Source: an uncultured Porphyromonadaceae bacterium (GTDB taxonomy: Bacteria > Bacteroidota > Bacteroidia > Bacteroidales > Muribaculaceae). From it: 64,000 bases of DNA. Positions 16,281-24,121 of this stretch are shown piece after piece. The stretch covers positions 1 through 64,000 of the forward strand of contig UQER01000016.1 of assembly GCA_900540205.1 (NCBI GenBank), read 5' to 3'. Both the position numbers and the translations under genes were made by a program. The notes beneath the pieces were generated by a model. That model had not been told where the DNA came from. It worked only from the letters and a program-made list of their open reading frames with translations, and ran no database searches. Position 1 is the first letter of the stretch. The number at the start of each line of letters is the position of its first letter.

Positions 16281-17423
16281 TCAGTAGATGTGGTCGTCGG
16301 CGTCGAGTTCGGCGGTGGTGAGGGGCTTGGTGGTCATTTTGTGCCATACGTAGGCGATGTAGCCGATCACTACTGGGAGCAGAACTGTGACCCACGCCAT
16401 CACTTTGAGGGTGAAGTAGGTGGAGGAGCTGTTGGTGATGAAGAGCGAGCTTTCGGGATGAGTTGTGGAGGGGAGGTAGGCGGTGTTGTTGTATCCGCTG
16501 ATGCACAGCAGCGATGTGACGGCCATAACCACGCCCACGCCTGTGATCCAGAACCCGGCCTTGAAGCTTCCTTTGAGGAGGGTGGTGTTGATGATGCCGA
16601 AGAGCACGAGCAGCACACCGATGAGGAATGTGGCGCCTATCCACCACAGGTCGATGAAGTTAAAGAAATATTTGTATGGTACTGCCACCACAAGACCGTC
16701 AGCCTCCATAGCATATCCGGGGCTCATGAAGAGTGCGAACAGGAATGCCAGAAAGAAGAGCACGAAGATGGTGCCGTTGATGAGAGCCTTTGCACGCATG
16801 TCGGCCGGAAATCTGGAGCCGTCGGTGGTGCGCACCGACATGCCGAAGAACAGTGCGCTCATGGTGCGTGCCAGGAAATATACGGCTACGCCGAGCAGGA
16901 GGTTCTTGACGGAGAAAATCTGCTCCCAGCCGTGTTGCGGGTTCCATGTGGAGATCACGGGCGATGCGGCGTCGAGTATGCTCTGGCGCGACACCTCGAA
17001 GTCTGCGCCGAAGAACTGCATCCCCACGGCCACTCCGAGCAGCACACAGCCCACGAATCCGTTGATGAGCAGGAAAATGTCGTAGGTGGTCTGACCCAGC
17101 ACATTGCCCGGTTTCGACCGGAATTCATAGCTCACTGCCTGCAGGATGAAGCTCAGCAGAATGAGCATCCAGAGCCAGTAGGCACCCCCGAAGCTGGTGG
17201 AGTAGTAGAGCGGGAAAGATGCGAAGAATGCTCCGCCGAACACCACCAGCGTGGTGAATGTCAGTTCCCATTTGCGGCCGAGGGCGTTGACAAGGAGGGT
17301 TTTAAGTTTGGGATTGCGGGTGTTCCATATCATGGTCTGGCCGCCCTGCACGAAGAGCAGGAACACAAGCAGCCCGCCAAGCAGCGAAATCACCAGCCAC
17401 CAGTATATTTGTAATGCTTCCAT
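16281..17423 (-). CDS. cydB: Cytochrome bd ubiquinol/menaquinol oxidase subunit II
   Basis: Membrane subunit of the bd-type terminal oxidase, which reduces oxygen with electrons from quinol and tolerates low oxygen. It has 380 residues with about eight hydrophobic segments. The start MEALQIYWWLVISLLGGLLV is the typical first helix, and the conserved WNTRNPKLKTLLVNALGRKWE loop follows at about 32-53. It lies 57 bases after cydA on the same strand. In anaerobic Bacteroidales this oxidase serves oxygen scavenging and nanaerobic respiration; that role is from family knowledge. The transcript ends at the 10-base repeat hairpin. Confidence 0.96.
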   Translation of the reverse strand: MEALQIYWWLVISLLGGLLVFLLFVQGGQTMIWNTRNPKLKTLLVNALGRKWELTFTTLVVFGGAFFASFPLYYSTSFGGAYWLWMLILLSFILQAVSYEFRSKPGNVLGQTTYDIFLLINGFVGCVLLGVAVGMQFFGADFEVSRQSILDAASPVISTWNPQHGWEQIFSVKNLLLGVAVYFLARTMSALFFGMSVRTTDGSRFPADMRAKALINGTIFVLFFLAFLFALFMSPGYAMEADGLVVAVPYKYFFNFIDLWWIGATFLIGVLLVLFGIINTTLLKGSFKAGFWITGVGVVMAVTSLLCISGYNNTAYLPSTTHPESSLFITNSSSTYFTLKVMAWVTVLLPVVIGYIAYVWHKMTTKPLTTAELDADDHIY

Positions 17424-17480
17424 ATCGGTTTCAGTTGAAAATTAGAGGTTTGAGGAAAGATAATGGGGTAGTGGCCGTCA

Positions 17481-19049
17481 TCAGTCGTTGTCGGCGAGGA
17501 TGTCACGCCGCGAAGCCTTGGCAATTTCGCGTGTCATGATGCTCACTTCGGCCACGAGCAGGCCGATGAACACCACCACGAACATCCAGAATGTGAGCTG
17601 CACAGAGCCTGCCGAGATGGCGCTGATTGCGGCGCGGGTGGGGAGAAGCCCCTCGATTGTCCAGGGCTGGCGTCCCATTTCGGCTGTGACCCATCCCGCC
17701 TCGCTTACGAGCCAGACAACCGGGATGGTGAGGATTCCGAAGAAAATCACCCATCCTTTTTCCATGGTCTCAGGCTTGCGATAGCAGAGGAAAAGCATCA
17801 CCACGAAGAACAGCAGCAGATAGCCGCCGCCCATCACCATCACGCGGAAGGCGTAGAATGTAAGTGCCACCGGTGGCACGGCTTCATCCACACTGTCGAG
17901 AAATCCGTAGCCGAAGAACTGGAAGTCGGCCTTTATGTCGGCCTCGGCGGCTTGCATGGCAGCGGTGTCGTTGGCCTTCATTGCGGCCTCGTAGCGGCGC
18001 AGCGCCTCCTGGGCAGCGCGTCCGCGCTCTATACGTTCGGCATAGCTGACGGTGTTGACTGTGTCGCCCTGAGCGTTCACCGAAACGCCGTCGATGAGGT
18101 CGTTGATGCCCGGCACAAAGCTGTCGGCATCATGGTTGGCAAGTATGGACAGCCCTTTGGGGATGGCTATCTCGCCGAGTATGGCAGGCTTGTCGTCGGT
18201 GCGTTCCTTCGACGGGTTGATTATGCCGAATGCCACAAGCGACTGTCCGCAGGAGCCGTTGTAAAGACCCTCCATGGCAGCCAGTTTCATGGGCTGCACT
18301 TTGGCAACCTGAACGGCCGAGCCGTCGCCGGTCCAGATGGTGAGCACAATGCCGGCCAGACCTACCCACGATGCCACTTTCATCGAGTCCTTGGCAAGGG
18401 ATATGTTGCTTTTCTTATAGAGGAACCAGCAGCTAACGCCCACTACGAACACGGCGCCGAGCACCCATCCGGAAAGCACTGTGTGGAAGAATTTGTTGAC
18501 TGCCACGGGCGACAGGGCCACATCGGCGAACGATACCATCACGTTGCGCATCTGAGCGGGATCGAATTCCATACCCACGGGATACTGCATCCAGGCGTTG
18601 GCCACCAGAATCCAGTAGGCCGACAGGCACACACCCGCTGCGGTGAGCCAGGTGGAGGCCAGATGGAACCCCTTGCTGACGCGGTTCCAGCCGAAGAACA
18701 TCACGGCGATGAAAGTGGATTCAAGGAAGAACGCCACGATGCCTTCGATGGCCAGCGGGGCGCCGAAAATGTCGCCCACGAACCATGAGTAATTGCTCCA
18801 GTTTGTGCCGAACTCGAATTCGAGAATAATGCCGGTGGCCACGCCGCAGGCAAAGTTGATGCCGAAAAGGAGCATCCAGAATTTTGTGATTTTTTTCCAG
18901 CGTTCCAGGCCGGTTTTAAGATAGATGCTTTCCATGATGCCCACAATGAGCGAAAGCCCGATGGTGAGCGGCACGAAAAGCCAGTGAACTATGGCCGTCA
19001 GGGCGAATTGTCCGCGCGACCAGTCAATGGTGCTGAGAAGATCTTCCAT
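17481..19049 (-). CDS. cydA: Cytochrome bd ubiquinol/menaquinol oxidase subunit I
   Basis: Catalytic subunit carrying hemes b558, b595 and d. It has 522 residues. The heme ligand histidine is in IVHWLFVPLTIG (His22), and the proton-path glutamates lie in APLAIEGIVAFFLEST, matching E. coli Glu99 and Glu107 by eye. The late conserved motif GRQPWTIEGLLPT is present. A segment of about 110 residues between the VQPMKLAAMEGLY motif and the VALTFYAFRVMV helix is hydrophilic (YAERIERGRAAQEALRRYEA), corresponding to the quinol-binding Q-loop region with extra helical sequence. It lies 30 bases after the DUF4492 gene and 57 before cydB. Confidence 0.97.
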   Translation of the reverse strand: MEDLLSTIDWSRGQFALTAIVHWLFVPLTIGLSLIVGIMESIYLKTGLERWKKITKFWMLLFGINFACGVATGIILEFEFGTNWSNYSWFVGDIFGAPLAIEGIVAFFLESTFIAVMFFGWNRVSKGFHLASTWLTAAGVCLSAYWILVANAWMQYPVGMEFDPAQMRNVMVSFADVALSPVAVNKFFHTVLSGWVLGAVFVVGVSCWFLYKKSNISLAKDSMKVASWVGLAGIVLTIWTGDGSAVQVAKVQPMKLAAMEGLYNGSCGQSLVAFGIINPSKERTDDKPAILGEIAIPKGLSILANHDADSFVPGINDLIDGVSVNAQGDTVNTVSYAERIERGRAAQEALRRYEAAMKANDTAAMQAAEADIKADFQFFGYGFLDSVDEAVPPVALTFYAFRVMVMGGGYLLLFFVVMLFLCYRKPETMEKGWVIFFGILTIPVVWLVSEAGWVTAEMGRQPWTIEGLLPTRAAISAISAGSVQLTFWMFVVVFIGLLVAEVSIMTREIAKASRRDILADND

Positions 19050-19079
19050 GGTCGGAGTGTTTGGTTGTTATGTAGTGTG

Positions 19080-19325
19080 TTAGTTGTTTTCGGCCGGATG
19101 GCTTGCGGGAGCAGGCTGCGACAGGGCATGGCGCACGGCGGCGGCACGGTCGCGGTCGTTGTCGTAGTTCTCCTGCAGTATGTCGGGGAAAAAGAACAGC
19201 CTGAATATGGCGAAGAGAATCACCAGCTTGATGATGATGATGGCCCACAGCCGACGTCCCACGGTCATTGACCGGAAACCGTCGACATACATGTGGAATG
19301 CCCGGCTGAAAAATCCCTCGCTCAT
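19080..19325 (-). CDS. DUF4492 small membrane protein of the cyd operon
   Basis: An 81-residue protein with one membrane segment at about 29-47 (WAIIIIKLVILFAIFRLFFF) and the family-typical start FFSRAFHMYVDGFRSMTVGRRLW. The C-terminal 30 residues are polar and Ala/Pro-rich. DUF4492 genes sit directly ahead of cydA in Bacteroidota. A small accessory or assembly subunit like E. coli CydX is a reasonable guess but is not shown. It is the first gene of the operon, read from the strong promoter at 19447-19478 through a leader of about 115 bases. Confidence 0.88.
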   Translation of the reverse strand: MSEGFFSRAFHMYVDGFRSMTVGRRLWAIIIIKLVILFAIFRLFFFPDILQENYDNDRDRAAAVRHALSQPAPASHPAENN

Positions 19326-19390
19326 GTGCTTGTTGATGGTGGCTGAATCTTTTTTTAGGATAACGGCTCCGTTTTTTCTGTTTTTTAATC

Positions 19391-19398
19391 TAACTTTG
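19391..19398 (+). promoter_or_regulatory. -7 box for the DUF4494 gene
   Basis: TAACTTTG followed by C predicts a start near 19405 and a leader of about 93 bases before the ATG at 19498. No clear -33 box is present. The box lies inside the leader of the opposing cyd transcript, so the two divergent transcripts overlap by tens of bases. Confidence 0.45.
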
Positions 19399-19446
19399 CC
19401 GCTGCATTTCTGGTTTGGTTGTAGTGTGTAAGCAATACAGCCGAAA

Positions 19447-19478
19447 CAAATTTAGATAACTTTCCAATCTTTACAAAA
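19447..19478 (-). promoter_or_regulatory. Promoter of the DUF4492-cydA-cydB operon
   Basis: Minus-strand TTTTG (19478-19474), an exact 19-base spacer and TAAATTTG (19454-19447) fit the Bacteroidota housekeeping promoter. Predicted transcription start is near 19440, giving a leader of about 115 bases before DUF4492. Confidence 0.8.
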
Positions 19479-19497
19479 CAATTACAATAAAAATATC

Positions 19498-19947
19498 ATG
19501 GCAAGTTGGTTTGAATGTAAAATACGTTACGACAAGACTCAGGAGAACGGTTCAATCAAGAAAGTGACCGAACCCTATCTGGTGGATGCGCTGAGCTTTA
19601 CAGAGGCGGAGGCGCGTATCATAGAGGAGCAGACCCCGTTCATCAGCGGTGAAGTGAATGTCACCGCGGTGAAGCGCACAAAAATCAGTGAGATTTTCTG
19701 GGACGACTCGGCCGACAAGTGGTATCTGGTCAAGGTGGCTTTTATCACCATCGACGAGAAATCGGCTGTTGAGAAGAAAACCACATCGCTCATACTGGTG
19801 GCCGGCTCCGATTTCAAGGGCGCTTACGACAACTTCATGGAGGGGATGAAAGGCACAATGGCCGATTTCGAGATTGTTTCGATAACCGAAACACCCCTGA
19901 TGGATGTTTATAAGGTGAAGGTGAAAGAGGACAAGCCCGCACAGTGA
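19498..19947 (+). CDS. DUF4494 family protein
   Basis: A 149-residue cytosolic protein, a family I know only from Bacteroidota. The start MASWFECKIRYDKTQENGSIKKVTE is characteristic. It continues with alternating beta strands and LVDALSFTEAEARIIEEQTP, then SLILVAGSDFKGAYDNFMEGM near 101-121. No signal peptide, membrane segment or catalytic motif is visible. It lies 66 bases before the YggS-type gene on the same strand, and the two probably share a transcript that ends at the hairpin at 20724-20757. The biochemical role is unknown. Confidence 0.85.
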   Translation: MASWFECKIRYDKTQENGSIKKVTEPYLVDALSFTEAEARIIEEQTPFISGEVNVTAVKRTKISEIFWDDSADKWYLVKVAFITIDEKSAVEKKTTSLILVAGSDFKGAYDNFMEGMKGTMADFEIVSITETPLMDVYKVKVKEDKPAQ

Positions 19948-20013
19948 GGCGCACATGCTCCGCATGGGGCATCTCTTTCCATTGCTCAAATATTATCCAA
20001 AAACAGGTGAATC

Positions 20014-20685
20014 ATGTCGACAATAGCTGAGAATATATGTAAAATCAGGGAGTCGCTTCCCGAAGGCGTAACACTTGTGGCGGTGTCGAAGTTCCATCCG
20101 GCGCAGGCCATACAGGAAGCCTATGAAGCCGGGCAGCGAAACTTCGGCGAAAGCCGGGTGCAGGAGCTTGCGGCGAAGGTGCCGCAGCTGCCAGGCGATA
20201 TCAATTGGCATTTCATCGGACATCTGCAGACCAACAAGGTGAAGCAGCTGCTGCAGTTGCGCCCGGCGCTTATCGAGAGTGTGGATACCGAACGCCTCCT
20301 CGACGTCATCGACCGCGAGGCTGTCAAGCTGGGTGTCACCGTACGTGTGCTCATGCAGCTGCATGTGGCCAGGGAGGAGACCAAATTCGGCTTCTCGCCC
20401 GACGAGCTGATGCAATATTTTGCCGACCGCAGGTTCGAGAGCCTTCAGGCCACACATATCTGCGGTGTGATGGGGATGGCCTCGAACACCGACGACCAGA
20501 CGCGCATTGCCGATGATTTCAATCTGATAGCCTCAACATTCCGCGACATCTGCACGCAGTGCCCCGATCTCCGGGGCTTCGACACAGTGAGTATGGGCAT
20601 GAGCCACGATTATCCCCTCGCGGTGGATTGCGGTTCAACGATGGTGCGTGTAGGTACGGCCATATTCGGTGAACGTCAGTATTGA
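20014..20685 (+). CDS. YggS-family pyridoxal phosphate homeostasis protein
   Basis: A 223-residue cytosolic protein with the alanine-racemase-like TIM barrel but no racemase C-terminal domain. The PLP-binding lysine is K26 in VAVSKFHPAQ. NFGESRVQEL follows, then WHFIGHLQTNKVKQLL at about 68-83. The phosphate-binding end has LSMGMS-like VSMGMSHDYPLAVDCGSTMVRVGTAIFG. The family controls vitamin B6 and amino-acid balance rather than catalysing a known reaction. The ATG at 20014 gives the usual length. The strong terminator downstream ends the transcript. Confidence 0.94.
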   Translation: MSTIAENICKIRESLPEGVTLVAVSKFHPAQAIQEAYEAGQRNFGESRVQELAAKVPQLPGDINWHFIGHLQTNKVKQLLQLRPALIESVDTERLLDVIDREAVKLGVTVRVLMQLHVAREETKFGFSPDELMQYFADRRFESLQATHICGVMGMASNTDDQTRIADDFNLIASTFRDICTQCPDLRGFDTVSMGMSHDYPLAVDCGSTMVRVGTAIFGERQY

Positions 20686-20723
20686 CATCCTAAGAATCGC
20701 TCTTGATTCCGGTAAAAACACAG

Positions 20724-20766
20724 CCGCCGCGTCAGAAATCCGATTCTGACGCGGCGGACGTGTTTT
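20724..20766. terminator. Strong bidirectional terminator
   Basis: A perfect 14-bp GC-rich stem (20724-20737 with 20744-20757) with a 6-base loop. The run gttttt follows on the plus strand and an A-run (taaaaaca) precedes it, giving T's on the minus strand. It separates the converging YggS-type and CNNM/CBS genes. Confidence 0.92.
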
Positions 20767-20818
20767 TGCGGCGGACGCATTTTTATTGGTCCTGGAGCTG
20801 TTCCGGGCTGAGGTACTG

Positions 20819-22093
20819 TTATGCTGTGGGCTCGGACACGAGCACCTTGTCGATGCGTGCGCCGTCCATGTCCACTATTTCGATATTCAGGCCGTTGTAA
20901 GTGAGTGTGTCGCCTGCATGAGGAATTTTCTTGAACTCTTCGAGGATAAGCCCGGCCACCGTTGAGAAATGCGCAGGGACATAGTCCTCTTCCCGGTGGA
21001 AAAATGTCAGGAAATCGTAAACGGGACACTGGCCGTCCACCAGCCAGCTGCGGCCGTCGGCGCGTGGGGTGATGAACGCTTCGTCGGTGCCTACCTCAAC
21101 CGGGCCGACAAGTCCGCCAAGCACATCGCAGAGCGTCACGAGACCCTGCACCTCGCCGTACTCGTCGCACACCAGTCCGCAATGCACGCCTTTATGTTTG
21201 AGTACGTCGAGTGCATCGTAAACCTGCATTATTTCCGGGATGAAAGTGCCTGGGCGCACCATCTCATTCAGGTTGAAATTATCGCCGCAGATGTCGAACA
21301 CCAGATCTTTCAGATGCACCACACCTACGATGTGGGTGCGTGTGGCATCATATACGGGATAGCAACTGTGAGTGTCGCGTTTGATGGCGTCCTTTATCTG
21401 GCAGGCGGTCATGCCGAGGTCGAGCGAAACGAAATCTATTTTCGGCGTCATGATGGAGCTTATCTTCTCATCGCCCATGGCAAGGGCGCGGAACATGATG
21501 CCCTGTTCAAGGTCCTTTACCTCGCCAGCGTCGGTGCCTTCGCGGATTACGGATTTTATCTCCTCTTCGGTCACTTTCTCGGCTTCTTTGTCAAGGCCGA
21601 ATATCTTTACGAGCAGTCCTGTTGATTTTGACAGCAGCCACACAGCGGGCATGGCTATCACTGACAGCAGCTTCATCGGCTTTGCGACAATCAGAGCCAC
21701 GCGGTAGGATGCATTGAGCCCTATACGTTTGGGAAACAGCTCGCCCACCACAATCGACAGGTAAGTCACCACAATCACGATGGCCGTCTGGGCTGCCATT
21801 TTCGATGCAGAGGCAGGCACGCCGGCCGAAGAGAGCCATCCGGCAACGCTGTCGGCCAGTGCTGCGCCGGAGAACAGACCGGTGAGGATGCCGATGAGTG
21901 TGATGCCTATCTGCACTGTGGATAGAAATTTGTCTGGCTCCTCCGACAGTTTCAATGCTATAGCCGCGCTTTTGCCCCCCTTGCGGGCGGCTGTGGCCAG
22001 TTTTGATTTACGTGCTGAAATCAGTGCTACCTCCGACATTGAGAAGATGCCGTTGAGCAGGATCAGGAAAATGATTATCACGAGGTCGCTCAT
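20819..22093 (-). CDS. CNNM/CorC-type transmembrane protein with CBS pair (hemolysin family)
   Basis: A 424-residue inner-membrane protein. The N-terminal CNNM (DUF21) domain covers about 1-190 with three or four helices and the signatures FSMSEVALISARKSKL at about 17-32 and VVGELFPKRIGL near 115-126. A linker EEIKSVIREGTDAGEVKDLE leads into a CBS pair at about 205-325. A CorC_HlyC transporter-associated domain ends the protein (about 340-420). Relatives are magnesium or cobalt transporters or homeostasis factors; the old name hemolysin is misleading. The metal is not determined here. It stands alone downstream of the gene-free structured region. Confidence 0.92.
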   Translation of the reverse strand: MSDLVIIIFLILLNGIFSMSEVALISARKSKLATAARKGGKSAAIALKLSEEPDKFLSTVQIGITLIGILTGLFSGAALADSVAGWLSSAGVPASASKMAAQTAIVIVVTYLSIVVGELFPKRIGLNASYRVALIVAKPMKLLSVIAMPAVWLLSKSTGLLVKIFGLDKEAEKVTEEEIKSVIREGTDAGEVKDLEQGIMFRALAMGDEKISSIMTPKIDFVSLDLGMTACQIKDAIKRDTHSCYPVYDATRTHIVGVVHLKDLVFDICGDNFNLNEMVRPGTFIPEIMQVYDALDVLKHKGVHCGLVCDEYGEVQGLVTLCDVLGGLVGPVEVGTDEAFITPRADGRSWLVDGQCPVYDFLTFFHREEDYVPAHFSTVAGLILEEFKKIPHAGDTLTYNGLNIEIVDMDGARIDKVLVSEPTA

Positions 22094-22220
22094 ATGCGGT
22101 TGTGATGTGGTTTACAGGATTTTTGTGGTGAATATTGATTGATGCAGGTGAACATTGGTTTAACAACTGCAACGGGAGCATTGTTTGTAGGATTGCATCC
22201 TAAGATGCCGTGAAGATACG

Positions 22221-22259
22221 AAAAAAAACGAAACCGGGCTCGATTCGCATCGATCCCGG
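22221..22259 (-). terminator. Minus-strand terminator with no upstream protein gene nearby
   Basis: An 11-bp stem with one mismatch (22234-22244 with 22249-22259) closes a 4-base loop. On the minus strand it is followed by TTTCGTTTTTTTT. tilS ends 460 bases upstream, and the CNNM gene begins 128 bases downstream. It therefore either ends a long tilS tail or a separate RNA. Confidence 0.8.
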
Positions 22260-22616
22260 CTCCTTCCTTATTGGCATTTGTATATGAAACAAACTTATCA
22301 GTATTCGTTATGAATAGGCCGTGCTGCGTTGGTCAACGAGGCCGTGCCGTAGTTCGTTATATACTCCAATTAATCAATCATTCATTCAATCAATCATTAC
22401 ATTCAATCATTATTATATTATGAGGAACGCTTTTGCCAAGCGTGTGGTTGCTCTATCGCAATGTGCAGCGGACACAGGGGCAGGCATTGTAGGTTGCTTG
22501 CATTGCAAGCAAGGCATATCAATCAGAAAAGTTGTCAGTGCCTGGAAGTTTTTCTTGGTATCATTCAAGCACCGGATGTTAGTGTTTTCTGATTTGGTGC
22601 CTCCGTTTCCGTTTGC
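22221..22616 (-). ncRNA. Candidate structured non-coding RNA
   Basis: Read on the minus strand, a TTAATTTG box (22628-22621; one mismatch to TAnnTTTG) would start an RNA of about 395 bases that ends at the strong terminator. The RNA would contain an extended long-range stem (GGCA and AATCAGAAAA pairing with TTTTCTGATT and TGCC), the stem TTGCTTGCA/TGCAAGCAA, and a CAATG/CATTG hairpin. It lacks the conserved sequences of tmRNA, RNase P RNA and SRP RNA that I know. Existence and boundaries are inferred. Confidence 0.35.
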
Positions 22617-22718
22617 AGAGCAAATTAACGAAAAAAGTATAAACCAAAAAACTGCTTGGTGCTTAAATTATGTTAATGTTGCCATTGCGTCCACATGTAT
22701 GCGTGTTGTCGCGCATTT

Positions 22719-24098
22719 TTATGCATTATTACATCTTATTTTCAATATTTTTTTGGTTAAACCGCTCACTGGAAAATGACGCGACGCCCTTATGCCCGGA
22801 ATCCACAAAATCGTCTTTCCGGCCGTCAGGAGCCATTTTTCGCTTTTTTCAGCCACGGAGAGGTGAGCATTGCTGAATATGTCGCTCACCAGTTTCGTTC
22901 CATGCATGCCAAACGGCGCCATGCGGTCAGAAATATTCCATTTTCGTAGCGAGAGTATCCGGGTGTTACCGATTAATGCGTCGAAATCAAGCCAAAGCGT
23001 ATGGTTGTCGCGCGACGGAGTGAAATCCCGTGGGTCGACGAGTGAAAAATGCAGAGGGAGCGGAGTGTGTACGGTGCCGGCACGAAGTGCGGCGGCTATG
23101 TCTATGTCAATCCGCGCGTCGGATTCAGGGCGTATGGCGGATGTATCTGTGGGGATGAGGTGCCCGCGGTCGAGAAGCCATTGGCCGTGGCCGTCGGTGG
23201 CAAAAACTTTTCCGCTTGCTCCGGAGTTGTATGCCTTAACGATATTCTCGACTACAGGCATAGGGCAGCCTCCGAATTCTGCATTGCTGAGAATGTGCCA
23301 CAGCAGCGTTGTGCCGCAACGTCGCCGCATAACGGCCTGCAGGTCGATGCAGCCGGCTGCATCAGTGCATTCTGCAGCTTCGTCGGCCACAAGTTCCGCC
23401 AGAAGCCTGCGGTCGGCGTCGAGGTTGGATGCAGTGGTGAGCACACCTGTGGAAAACGTGGGGAACGCTTCGCGGATCTGCGGCAGCAGGCGGTTGCGCC
23501 ACATGTTGCGTCGGCAGTCCGTCAGGGCGTTGGTCGAGTCTGTCACATAAGGCAGTCCCCGTATGGCAAGAAAATCGAGAATGTCGGCGCGTGTCACCGT
23601 CAGCAGCGGGCGCACAAAGCGGTCGCGGTGTGCGGGGATGCCGCACAGGCCTTTCATTCCGGTTCCACGCGTGAGGTTGAGCATGAATGTCTCCACCGAG
23701 TCGTCGGCGTGGTGCCCCAGGGCGATGCACTGCAGTTGCCTCGGCGGCTTGTCAGCATGCATGCCAAGTTCTGTGTCGAACCAGTTGTAGCGCAGCCGTC
23801 GGCATGCCATCTCCACCGATTCGCCTGTGGCGGCGCGTTCAGCTTCGGTGTCGAACTCCACACACCGGAACTCGCAACCCAGCCGGTCGGCCATGCTGCG
23901 GGCAAACTCCTCGTCGCGCATGCTTTCCTGCCCGCGCAGATGGAAGTTGCAGTGCAAAGCCACGCATCTGAAACCTGCGGCAGCCGTGGCGGCAAGAAGA
24001 GCCACCGAATCAGGCCCCCCGCTGAAGGCCACGCCAACCGGACGGTCGCTGTGGATTCCCGCTTTGCGGTAAAATTCTGTTACTTCGGCTTGCAGCAT
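22719..24098 (-). CDS. tilS: tRNA(Ile)-lysidine synthase
   Basis: Modifies C34 of the CAU-anticodon tRNA(Ile) to lysidine with ATP and lysine, so that it reads AUA codons as isoleucine; essential in bacteria. 459 residues from the ATG at 24098; a TTG two codons upstream is also in frame but less likely. The N-type ATP-pyrophosphatase loop SGGPDSVAL is at 26-34, and ALHCNFHLRGQESMRDEEFA follows. GHHADDSVETFMLNLTRGTGMKGL at about 133-156 is the signature binding region. The C-terminal TilS domains include EKWLLTAGKTILWIPGIRASRHF. It lies 23 bases after the phosphatase gene, so the two are cotranscribed. Confidence 0.94.
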   Translation of the reverse strand: MLQAEVTEFYRKAGIHSDRPVGVAFSGGPDSVALLAATAAAGFRCVALHCNFHLRGQESMRDEEFARSMADRLGCEFRCVEFDTEAERAATGESVEMACRRLRYNWFDTELGMHADKPPRQLQCIALGHHADDSVETFMLNLTRGTGMKGLCGIPAHRDRFVRPLLTVTRADILDFLAIRGLPYVTDSTNALTDCRRNMWRNRLLPQIREAFPTFSTGVLTTASNLDADRRLLAELVADEAAECTDAAGCIDLQAVMRRRCGTTLLWHILSNAEFGGCPMPVVENIVKAYNSGASGKVFATDGHGQWLLDRGHLIPTDTSAIRPESDARIDIDIAAALRAGTVHTPLPLHFSLVDPRDFTPSRDNHTLWLDFDALIGNTRILSLRKWNISDRMAPFGMHGTKLVSDIFSNAHLSVAEKSEKWLLTAGKTILWIPGIRASRHFPVSGLTKKILKIRCNNA

Positions 24099-24121
24099 AT
24101 ACAATGATGGGCTTGTGTGGA

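Larger units (their letters stand above)
22094..22718. other. 625-base region without a recognisable protein gene
   Basis: Lies between the CNNM gene start and the tilS stop. It holds a strong minus-strand terminator (22221-22259). It also holds a 10-bp inverted repeat with a 54-base loop (22521-22530 with 22585-22594), extended by ggca/tgcc. A 9-bp near-perfect palindrome lies at 22494-22512, and a 4-base-periodic low-complexity tract at about 22369-22419. A plus-strand frame from 22420 (MRNAFAKRVVALSQCAADTG...) exists but overlaps these structures and resembles nothing I can name. The region between 22094 and 22220 would be the CNNM leader. Confidence 0.7.

Noticed and set aside
16290..17414. 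374-codon plus-strand frame opposite cydB
   Set aside because: It mirrors cydB, is full of His, Glu and Cys from reversed membrane codons, and has no promoter.
22234..22259. tRNA T-arm at the hairpin ccgggctcgat...atcgatcccgg
   Set aside because: No acceptor, D-arm or anticodon stem can be drawn around it; it is a terminator stem.
22321..22779. 152-codon plus-strand frame between the CNNM gene and tilS
   Set aside because: It overlaps the tilS 3' end, crosses low-complexity and palindromic sequence, and has no recognisable domain; the shorter frame from 22420 is kept only as an open question.
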